A stretch of 64,000 bases of DNA from assembly GCA_009995225.1 (NCBI GenBank), contig JAACPW010000002.1:157515-221514 (forward strand), read 5' to 3'. Shown piece by piece: positions 30,032-40,396 of this stretch; the stretch's first letter is position 1, and every line of letters begins with the position of its first letter. This DNA comes from Sphingomonadales bacterium. GTDB taxonomy: Bacteria; Pseudomonadota; Alphaproteobacteria; Sphingomonadales; Sphingomonadaceae. The position numbers and the translations under genes were made by a program. A model generated the notes under the pieces. It had not been told where the DNA came from. It saw only the letters and a program-made list of their open reading frames with translations, and made no database searches.

Positions 30032-31342
30032 ATGAGCTCAGGAATTCCCTCGGTGCCGATTGCGCACCCGCATCCGTTACGGATCGACAACTTCCGTTAC
30101 TATTTCGTCGGCCGCCTTGCAATGACGCTCGCGCAATATGCGATGCTGCTCATCATTGGCTGGCAGACCTATAACATGGCGCGCGATGGCGGACTGGGTG
30201 TGGCGGAGGCATCGGGCCAGCTTGCGTTGATCGGGTTGTTCCAGTTTCTTCCGCTGTTTGTGTTGACGCCCTTTTCGGGCCTGGCTGCGGACCGTTTTGA
30301 CCGCCGGCGGCTTGGACAGGCGATGGTTGCGGTGCAATTGATGTGTGCCGCAATCCTGGCCGTGACAACCTGGGCCGGGACGGTCGACACGATCATATTG
30401 TTCGGCGTTGCCGGCTTTTTGGGAATTGCTCGGTGCTTTTCCGGCCCGGCGCTTTCGGCACTGGCTCCCAACCTTGTGCCCAAGCCTATTTTGCCAACCG
30501 CGATCGCATTATCATCAATTGCTTGGCAATCGGGCACGATCGCTGGGCCGGCAATCGGTGGTCTGCTCTATGGCCTGTCGCCTGCCCTGCCCTACGCGGT
30601 AGCCACGGGACTGCTCGCGGTCACGATCATCGCATTCAGCCTGATCGGCAAGGTTCCCCAGCCCGCGATGCGCAAGGATGTCAGGCCCATCGGTCAGATC
30701 GTGGATGGGCTTGGCTATGTCGTGCGCAACAAGATGGTGCTGGGGACAATCACGCTGGATCTGTTCGCTGTCTTCCTCGCGGGCGCCACGGCGCTATTTC
30801 CGGTGTTCGCCCGCGATGTGCTGGATAGCGGCGAGATCGGCCTGGCGATGCTGGCGGCCGCGCCCGGTGTTGGCGCGTTGTTGACCGCAGCGTGGTTTTC
30901 CTGGCGCCCCATCGACAACAACGTCGGCCCCAAGATGCTTTGGTCTGTGGTCGCTTTCGGCATCGCAACGATCATTTTCGGCCTTTCGAAATCCATGCCG
31001 CTGAGCTTGGCGATGCTGTTTATCATCGGTGCCGCTGATATGTTCAGCGTCTACATCCGCCAGTCCCTGATCCAGTTACACACACCCGATGACAAACGCG
31101 GGCGTGTGTCTTCCGTCAGCCAGCTCACGATCAGCGCCTCGAATGAAGGCGGGGACTTTTTTTCCGGCAGTCTCGCGTTTCTTGTTGGCCCTGTTGCTGC
31201 CGTCGTCGCAGGAGGCGTAGGCGCCATTGTCACGGTGGCGCTCTGGAGCCGATTATTCCCCGTACTCCGCACGACCAAGACCTTCGATCCGCCCGAAGAC
31301 GTGCTAGAAGCCGACCTTAAGTCGAACACCATGGAGGCCTGA
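30032..31342 (+). CDS. MFS transporter (DUF894/enterobactin exporter-like)
   Basis: [32 protein letters not shown]; twelve-TM pattern. Confidence 0.85.
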   Translation: MSSGIPSVPIAHPHPLRIDNFRYYFVGRLAMTLAQYAMLLIIGWQTYNMARDGGLGVAEASGQLALIGLFQFLPLFVLTPFSGLAADRFDRRRLGQAMVAVQLMCAAILAVTTWAGTVDTIILFGVAGFLGIARCFSGPALSALAPNLVPKPILPTAIALSSIAWQSGTIAGPAIGGLLYGLSPALPYAVATGLLAVTIIAFSLIGKVPQPAMRKDVRPIGQIVDGLGYVVRNKMVLGTITLDLFAVFLAGATALFPVFARDVLDSGEIGLAMLAAAPGVGALLTAAWFSWRPIDNNVGPKMLWSVVAFGIATIIFGLSKSMPLSLAMLFIIGAADMFSVYIRQSLIQLHTPDDKRGRVSSVSQLTISASNEGGDFFSGSLAFLVGPVAAVVAGGVGAIVTVALWSRLFPVLRTTKTFDPPEDVLEADLKSNTMEA

Positions 31343-31343
31343 T

Positions 31344-32264
31344 ATGAAAGCCAACAACATCCTCGCCACGATCGGCAACACACCCCATATCCGGCTTTCG
31401 CGGCTGTTCCCGGATCACGAGGTGTGGGTGAAGTCCGAAAAGTCCAATCCAGGTGGTTCGATCAAGGATCGTATCGCGCTGGCGATGGTGGAAGATGCCG
31501 AGGCCAGCGGCAAACTCAAGCCCGGTGGCACAATTGTCGAGCCCACCAGCGGCAACACCGGGATCGGCCTTGCGATGGTCGCCGCGGTCAAGGGTTACAG
31601 GCTGGTCCTCGTGATGCCCGAATCGATGTCGATCGAGCGGCGCCGCCTGATGCTCGCCTATGGCGCAAGCTTCGACCTAACCCCGCGCGAACGCGGCATG
31701 AAGGGCGCCATCGAGCGCGCGCAGGAACTGGTCGAACAGACCGAGGGTGCCTGGATGCCGAGCCAGTTCGACAATGCAGCCAACCCTGCAATCCACGCCC
31801 GCACGACGGCGCAGGAAATCCTTGCTGACTTTGCCGACACGCCAATTGACGTGATGATCACCGGCGTCGGAACCGGCGGCCACCTCACGGGATGCGCAGA
31901 AGAACTCAAGAAGCACTGGCCGAGCCTGAAAGCTTATGGGGTCGAGCCCGCGCTTTCGCCTGTTATCAATGGCGGTCAGCCCGGGCCGCATCCAATTCAG
32001 GGTATTGGCGCAGGTTTCATTCCCGGCAATCTTCATACCCATGCCATAGATGGTGCGATTGCCGTGGATGCGGAGGAGGCCAAGGACATGGCCCGGCGCG
32101 CCGCCTCCGAAGAAGGGATGCTTGTGGGAATTTCCTCCGGCGCGACGCTTGCAGCCATCGCCAGCAAACTGGCCGATCTGCCGCAGGGCGCCCGTGTGAT
32201 GGGCTTCAACTACGATACCGGCGAACGTTACCTTTCGGTGCCGGACTTCCTGCCCGTGGAATAG
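31344..32264 (+). CDS. cysK: Cysteine synthase A
   Basis: [65 protein letters not shown]. Confidence 0.96.
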   Translation: MKANNILATIGNTPHIRLSRLFPDHEVWVKSEKSNPGGSIKDRIALAMVEDAEASGKLKPGGTIVEPTSGNTGIGLAMVAAVKGYRLVLVMPESMSIERRRLMLAYGASFDLTPRERGMKGAIERAQELVEQTEGAWMPSQFDNAANPAIHARTTAQEILADFADTPIDVMITGVGTGGHLTGCAEELKKHWPSLKAYGVEPALSPVINGGQPGPHPIQGIGAGFIPGNLHTHAIDGAIAVDAEEAKDMARRAASEEGMLVGISSGATLAAIASKLADLPQGARVMGFNYDTGERYLSVPDFLPVE

Positions 32265-32288
32265 AGCCTTTCCTTAACCCTGACGGCG

Positions 32289-32336
32289 TATCCCGAGCAT
32301 GGAATTATCGCACTTTTTGCGTTGCTGCTCGGGATA
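32289..32336. promoter_or_regulatory. Inverted repeat (11-bp arms, 26-nt spacer) directly upstream of the start codon at 32345
   Basis: TATCCCGAGCA ... TGCTCGGGATA; right arm contains GGGA(T) of the putative ribosome-binding region. Confidence 0.5.
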
Positions 32337-32344
32337 GGTGGTCC

Positions 32345-32920
32345 ATGAAGTTTGTTAAGCTCCACTCACGCGGCGGGAACTACCTCGTGGTAGCCAGCAA
32401 CGTTGCGTGGCTGCGCACTGCGGAGAACGGACAGACGAACGTCGGGATGGTCGGCGGTCAACCGCTGCTGGTGGTGGGTTCGATCGAGGAGGTTGCGGAA
32501 ACGATCCTCAATGCCACTGCCGAGGCTCAGGTCCCGGCGTCGCCTCTCCCCGCTGAACAGGTGGAAGCGCCGGTTGCGCCGCCGCCTCTGGTCGAGGTTC
32601 CGGTCCCGGTGTCGCAACCTGTCGCAAAGGCACCCGCGCCCGAGGCCACGCCGCCCGCATCAGAGCCGGTGGCAATCGCGCCGGAACCCGAGCCGCTGGA
32701 ACAGAAGTCTGAGCCCGAACCTGTCGCGGTGGTTCCAGAACCGGAACCCGAGGCAGAGCCCGCCCCCGCTCCCCCAGCTCGAACCGTCAGCCCGGCGGCA
32801 TCACGCCCTCGCCCCGTCCCGCGCAATTCAGCCTCGCTTTGGGAGCGTCCGGCTGCACCGACGTCAAGCGGCCTCAAGGTCAAGGCGGGATCGCAGCGCA
32901 TGATGGGCGCTCTGGACTAA
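32345..32920 (+). CDS. Protein with FlbD-like N-terminal domain and Pro/Glu/Ala-rich low-complexity tail
   Basis: MKFVKLHSRGGNYLVVASNVAWLRTAENGQTNVGMVGGQPLLVVGSIEEVAETIL then PEPEPL/PEPEPEAEPAPAP repeats. Confidence 0.6.
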   Translation: MKFVKLHSRGGNYLVVASNVAWLRTAENGQTNVGMVGGQPLLVVGSIEEVAETILNATAEAQVPASPLPAEQVEAPVAPPPLVEVPVPVSQPVAKAPAPEATPPASEPVAIAPEPEPLEQKSEPEPVAVVPEPEPEAEPAPAPPARTVSPAASRPRPVPRNSASLWERPAAPTSSGLKVKAGSQRMMGALD

Positions 32921-32986
32921 GCCCCAACGCAAAGACGGGCCGCCATGCTGTTGCATGACGACCCATCCGCGCGACCAAAGCCATAC

Positions 32987-34792
32987 TCAGGCAGCCGTGG
33001 CGAAAGCCTCGGCCGGAAGCTTCATCATATATTCGCTGCCAGCCTCCAGCTTGCGACGCAGCGCGCCTGCGTCGGGCAGGAAACGCTCGGCATAGTAATT
33101 GGCCGAAACCAGCTTGGCCTCGTAGAACGCCTCGTCCTCCGGCTCACCCGCCAGCTTGTTCATCGCGACCTTGGCCATCTTCAACCAGAAGAAGCCGAGC
33201 GTCACGATGCCCATGATGTGCATGTAATGATGTGCGCCCGCGCCGAGGTGGTTGGGGTTGGCCATCGCATTCTGCATGAACCACATGGTCGCGGCCTTCT
33301 GCTCTCCCAGCGCCTTTTCAAGACGCTCTGCCATATCCTTCAATTCGCCAACCTGCTTGGCCGCAGCGATTTCCTCGTCAATCATCGCGAAGAAGGCCTG
33401 GATCGCCTTGCCGCCATTCGACGCCAGCTTGCGGCCACACAGGTCCATCGCCTGCACGCCATTGGCGCCTTCGTAGATCATCGCGATCCGGCTATCGCGC
33501 ACGAACTGTTCCATCCCCCATTCCTTGACGTAGCCGTGTCCGCCATAGACCTGCTGCATGTTGGTGGCGATGTCATAGCCCTTGTCGGTGCCGTAGCCCT
33601 TGATCACCGGAGTCATCAGTCCGATCAGCAGATCGGCGGTTTCGCGTTCCTCGGGGGTCTGCGCCTTGTGGGTCAGATCGACCTGCAACGCGCCCCACAA
33701 GCACAGCGCCCGCATTGATTCTGTAAACACCTTGGCGTCCATCAGCATCCGGCGCACGTCAGGATGGACGAAGATCGGATCAGCCTTGGCTTGCGGTTCC
33801 GCCGGGCCGCCCAGCGCACGGCCTTGGCGGCGATCAAGCGCGTAGGTCACGGCGTTCTGGTAGGCGACCTCAGCCTGGGCATAGCCCTGAATGCCAACGC
33901 CAAGGCGTGCGGCATTCATCATGATGAACATCGCGGCCAAACCCTTGTTTTCTTCGCCAACCAGATACCCGGTCGCACCGTCGTAATTGAGCAGACAGGT
34001 CGCGTTGCCGTGGATGCCCATCTTCTTCTCGATCGAACCGCACGTCACGCCATTGCGCGCCGAAGGTTCGCCATTTTCATCGAGGATGAACTTTGGCACG
34101 ATGAACAGCGAGATGCCCTTGGTGCTGTCGGGCGCGCCCGGTGTCTTGGCGAGCACCAGATGGATGATGTTGCTGGTCAGATCATGCTCACCTGCAGAGA
34201 TGAAAATCTTGGTGCCGGTGATCGCATAGGAGCCATCGCCATTCGGCACGGCCTTGGTGCGGATCATACCAAGATCGGTTCCGCAATGCGGCTCGGTCAG
34301 GTTCATGGTGCCCGACCATTCGCCAGAAATCATCTTGGGCAGGAACGCAGCCTTTTGTTCGTCCGAACCCTTGGCAAGAATAGCCGAGATCGCGCCTGCC
34401 GTCAGACCGGGATACATGGCGAATGCCTGATTGGCGGTGCCGGTGTATTCTTCCAGCACGAAGCCCAGGACGTGAGGCAATCCCTGCCCGCCAAATTCTT
34501 CCGGCTGCGCAAGCGTGCCCCAACCGCTTTCGACATAGGCCTGATATGCCTCCTTGAAGCCCGGCGGGGTGGTGACGCTGCCGTCTTCGTGTCGTTTGCA
34601 TCCATGCTCGTCGCCCGCCTGATTGACCGGGGCAAGAACTTCGGCGCAGAACTTGCCGGCTTCGTTGATGACGGTATCGATCATGTCAGGCGTGGCGTTC
34701 TCGAAGCCCGGCAAGTTGCCGTAACTGGCCAGATCAAGCACTTCATTGACGATGAAACGGGTGTCGCGGGTGGGCGCGGTATAGGTCGGCAT
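32987..34792 (-). CDS. Acyl-CoA dehydrogenase with C-terminal domain
   Basis: MNLTEPHCGTDLGMIRTKA; QVYGGHGYVKEWGMEQFVRDSRIAMIYEGANGVQAMDL. Confidence 0.93.
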   Translation of the reverse strand: MPTYTAPTRDTRFIVNEVLDLASYGNLPGFENATPDMIDTVINEAGKFCAEVLAPVNQAGDEHGCKRHEDGSVTTPPGFKEAYQAYVESGWGTLAQPEEFGGQGLPHVLGFVLEEYTGTANQAFAMYPGLTAGAISAILAKGSDEQKAAFLPKMISGEWSGTMNLTEPHCGTDLGMIRTKAVPNGDGSYAITGTKIFISAGEHDLTSNIIHLVLAKTPGAPDSTKGISLFIVPKFILDENGEPSARNGVTCGSIEKKMGIHGNATCLLNYDGATGYLVGEENKGLAAMFIMMNAARLGVGIQGYAQAEVAYQNAVTYALDRRQGRALGGPAEPQAKADPIFVHPDVRRMLMDAKVFTESMRALCLWGALQVDLTHKAQTPEERETADLLIGLMTPVIKGYGTDKGYDIATNMQQVYGGHGYVKEWGMEQFVRDSRIAMIYEGANGVQAMDLCGRKLASNGGKAIQAFFAMIDEEIAAAKQVGELKDMAERLEKALGEQKAATMWFMQNAMANPNHLGAGAHHYMHIMGIVTLGFFWLKMAKVAMNKLAGEPEDEAFYEAKLVSANYYAERFLPDAGALRRKLEAGSEYMMKLPAEAFATAA

Positions 34793-34847
34793 CACATATC
34801 CCTTTAGTGAGCGTTCTGATGGGCAGTCTAAATGTGCGGCTATCGGC

Positions 34848-35324
34848 TCAACCGAGGTCAAGCTTTTCAATTTCCGCCACAAAATCGGTAAGTTCCTTGA
34901 TCGACGAATCGATGTCGTCACGCTGTGCCTTGAGTTTGGCAATGTGTGTGCGGCATTTGGCAATCGTGACGCGACGCTGTTCGACACGGCCATCGTCAAG
35001 ATCATAAAGGTCGATCATTTCGCGGATTTCGGTAAGGCTGAAGCCGACATTCTTGGCCCGCATGATCCAGGCAAGCCGAGCGCGGTCACGTTTCGAGTAA
35101 ACGCGGGTCAGCCCGACACGGGCGGGATTGATCAAACCTTCATCTTCATAAAACCGCAACGCGCGCGCCGTGCAGCCAAACTCCGTTGTCAGATCGGAAA
35201 TCGTAAACTGTTCGCGCTCATGCACATCGGGTCTGTCGAGATGCGCGCCGTTACGCCGCGGCTCGCTGTTGGCGTCCTTGGCGGAAAGGTCCGGGGCGGT
35301 CGTGGTTACAGAAACGGTTGCCAT
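34848..35324 (-). CDS. MerR-family transcriptional regulator
   Basis: FTISDLTTEFGCTARALRFYEDEGLINPARVGLTRVYSKRDRARLAWI. Confidence 0.9.
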   Translation of the reverse strand: MATVSVTTTAPDLSAKDANSEPRRNGAHLDRPDVHEREQFTISDLTTEFGCTARALRFYEDEGLINPARVGLTRVYSKRDRARLAWIMRAKNVGFSLTEIREMIDLYDLDDGRVEQRRVTIAKCRTHIAKLKAQRDDIDSSIKELTDFVAEIEKLDLG

Positions 35325-35361
35325 GCTCAAGGCATACCTTCCGTTTACGTGAGCGTCAAGT

Positions 35362-35817
35362 TCAGACGGATCGCAGCAGCGGCTTTCCGTCATGCAATTC
35401 TAGTCCCCGGTAGAAGCAGCTGCGTGCGCCGGTATGGCAAGTGGGTCCATCAGGTCTTGCTCTGATCAGCAAGGCATCCTGATCACAATCGACCGTGATC
35501 TGGACCACATGCAGCACATGTCCCGAACTTTCGCCTTTCATCCACAAGCGTCCACGCGAGCGTGACCAAAAGTGAACTTTCCGGCTTTCAAGTGTGGCAT
35601 CAAGCGCGTCGGCATTCATGTGTGCAACCACCAAAACCGCGCCGTCAGCATCGTCAACGATCACTGCCGTCAACAGGCCGTTTGCATCGAATTTCGGCGC
35701 AAACACGGTGCCGCTTTCCCGCTCTGTCGTGGTCAAGACTGGGCCGCTCACATTATCCTCCACGCACGAACACGCGATGCGCACACGCCCCTCGCGGCAC
35801 GCGCAAAATGTCGTCAA
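35362..35817 (-). CDS. hisI: Phosphoribosyl-AMP cyclohydrolase (true start probably internal to this ORF)
   Basis: HFWSRSRGRLWMKGESSGHVLHVVQITVDCDQDALLIRARPDGPTCHTGARSCFYR. Confidence 0.93.
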   Translation of the reverse strand: MTTFCACREGRVRIACSCVEDNVSGPVLTTTERESGTVFAPKFDANGLLTAVIVDDADGAVLVVAHMNADALDATLESRKVHFWSRSRGRLWMKGESSGHVLHVVQITVDCDQDALLIRARPDGPTCHTGARSCFYRGLELHDGKPLLRSV

Positions 35818-35899
35818 CGCCCCGCTTTAGCGACGATTGTTGCACACACACAACAGCCCGCTGCAAAAAATGCGCGATTACGTGGTTTTGCCTTCCGCT

Positions 35900-36160
35900 C
35901 GGCGCAACACAGTGGAAAGAAGCTGGCGGAACTTCTGCAAGGGGGTTCACATCTCGGACAATGGCACCGCCCGGTGCCAGGTTCAGGGGGCCATCGGACC
36001 GCAGACTGGCAGTGGGGTGCTAGTGCGACCGATGGAACGAAAGGGATTGGATCCCGGCAGCCAAGTTAGGGGGTGGCTGCCACGGCCCGTAAGGGTGGAT
36101 CCACACCGTCTCGTCACGTGGCGCCCGAGGTCGAAAGGCCTCGGGCGTTATGTTTTTAGC
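35900..36160 (+). ncRNA. Candidate structured non-coding RNA, family not recognised
   Basis: Intergenic; successive helices GGCACC/GGTGCC, CCATCGG-CGCA-CTGGCA/TGCTAG-TGCG-CCGATGG, TGGATCC/GGATCCA enclosing GGCAGCC/GGCTGCC and CCC-GTAA-GGG, ending in a terminator. Confidence 0.5.
36122..36157 (+). terminator. Rho-independent terminator
   Basis: CGCCCGAGG-TCGAAAGG-CCTCGGGCG followed by TTATGTTTTT. Confidence 0.85.
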
Positions 36161-36890
36161 GATGATCCTGATTGACCAGCGCAAAACACACGACGCTGAT
36201 CGAAACGGCACCCGCCTCCGAGATAGCCGCACTGCAGGCACGCGTGGTGGCCCCGCTGGTCAGCACATCGTCAACGATGATGACATCCCGCCCCTTCAAA
36301 CGGTGCGCAAGCGCCGGATTGAGCTTTATGGCCCCGTTCAGTGTTCTTTCGCGCGCCTCGCGACCCAGTCCGCCAAGATTGGGGGTGCGTTTGTGACGGA
36401 CAAGGGCGGCAAGTTCGGCCTCGCCCCTGCCCATTCTCTCAAGCTCGATCGTTAGCAGCGCGGCCTGGTTGAAACCACGCTGCCACATTCGCCAGCGATG
36501 CAGCGGGACCGGCACCAGCACAGGCAGGCGCTGCCCTGCCGGCCGGCCCGGAAGATGCACCGCCATTAGCCGCGCAAGAAGCCGCGCCAGCGCAATCCTG
36601 CCGCCGTGCTTGTAGGCGAGAACCAGCCGCCGCGACATTTCGTTATAAAACGCCGCTGCATAGACCGGCACAGCGCCATGGCCCTGTTCGCTGATCGAAG
36701 GAGCCTCAAGCGCACTCCAACAACTGCCACACAAGCCATCCTGGCTAGCAATTGCCGTGCCGCAGGCAGGACAGCGCGGTGGATAAAGCAAATCCACCAC
36801 AGGCAGGAATTGTCTGGCAAGCTGCGATACCGTCACCACGGCTTGGATTGTCGCACGGCTTGCACTGATCTTGCAAGCAAGGCAGGGCAC
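36156..36890 (-). CDS. ComF-family protein (double-zinc-ribbon phosphoribosyltransferase)
   Basis: LYPPRCPACGTAIASQDGLCGSCW; DVIIVDDVLTSGATTRACSAAI. Confidence 0.92.
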   Translation of the reverse strand: MPCLACKISASRATIQAVVTVSQLARQFLPVVDLLYPPRCPACGTAIASQDGLCGSCWSALEAPSISEQGHGAVPVYAAAFYNEMSRRLVLAYKHGGRIALARLLARLMAVHLPGRPAGQRLPVLVPVPLHRWRMWQRGFNQAALLTIELERMGRGEAELAALVRHKRTPNLGGLGREARERTLNGAIKLNPALAHRLKGRDVIIVDDVLTSGATTRACSAAISEAGAVSISVVCFALVNQDHR

Positions 36891-36895
36891 CGCGC

Positions 36896-37653
36896 ATGAC
36901 CCCCCGTATCCCCACCATCTTCAGTCGGAAACGCCGCGAAATGCGGTTTGAGCGCGCGCGAAGACGTTCGGCTGTCGACGGCGCCGCGCGGTTCATCATT
37001 GACGACATGGTCGATGATACCCTCGAACGCCTCGCTTTCCTGCGACACAGGCCCGCCCGCGCGCGGGTTCTGGGTGACTGGACGGGGCGTCTTGCAGGCG
37101 TTTTGCGCGCGGATGGAGGATCGGTTGAGGAAGCGATTGCGCTCGATCTCGAAGCTCCGCATCCGTCAGGAGGGTTTGAACTTGTCGCCGTGCTCGGCTT
37201 GCTTGATGCGGTGAACGATCTGCCCGGCGCGCTGATCCATTTGCATTCGGCGTTGGCCCCCGGCGGCTTGGTGATGGTGCACTTCATCGGAGGACAAAGC
37301 CTGCCGAGCCTACGTGCCGCCCTGCTTGCCGCAGAGCAGGATCGGCCCGCAGCCCGCATTCATCCGCTGGTCGATCCGCGTGCAGCGCCCGGCTTGCTGC
37401 AACGCGCTGGATGGAAGGACCCGGTGGTCGATACGCACGCGCTTACAGTGCGTTACGCGTCGTTCGACAGGATCGCGTCCGATCTGCGCGACCAGGCACT
37501 CAGCAATGCCTTGGCCAAACCTGCTGGGCCCATCGCGAAAAATGCCCTCATCCGCGCGCGCACCGCTTTTGCCATGCGCGCCGACGCTGATGGCAAAACG
37601 TCCGAAACCTTCGAAATCATCACTCTGACCGGACGACGATCACTCGCCGGGAC

Positions 37654-37657
<4 letters not shown>
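36896..37657 (+). CDS. SAM-dependent methyltransferase-like protein (BioC/NDUFAF5-like)
   Basis: FSRKRREMRFERARRRSAVDGAARFIIDDMVDDTLERLAFLRH; NDLPGALIHLHSALAPGGLVMVHFIGG. Confidence 0.8.
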
Positions 37658-40320
<2,663 letters not shown>

Positions 40321-40396
40321 TTTACGTCATCCTGTTAAGCTTGGGCATGGCAAGGCTGAACCGTGATACACATGAGACACAGTCCAAGAAACGAAA

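Noticed and set aside
35900-36160. Assignment of the structured RNA to SRP, RNase P or tmRNA
   Set aside because: No GGTCAGG..GGAAGGxAGCAGCC, no GGAGGAAAGTCCGGGC, and no tag-peptide reading frame recognised; 6S could not be excluded by eye
35562-36175. Several short overlapping ORFs across the hisI-comF gap
   Set aside because: Mutually overlapping, no conserved motif or clear RBS; region better explained as structured RNA
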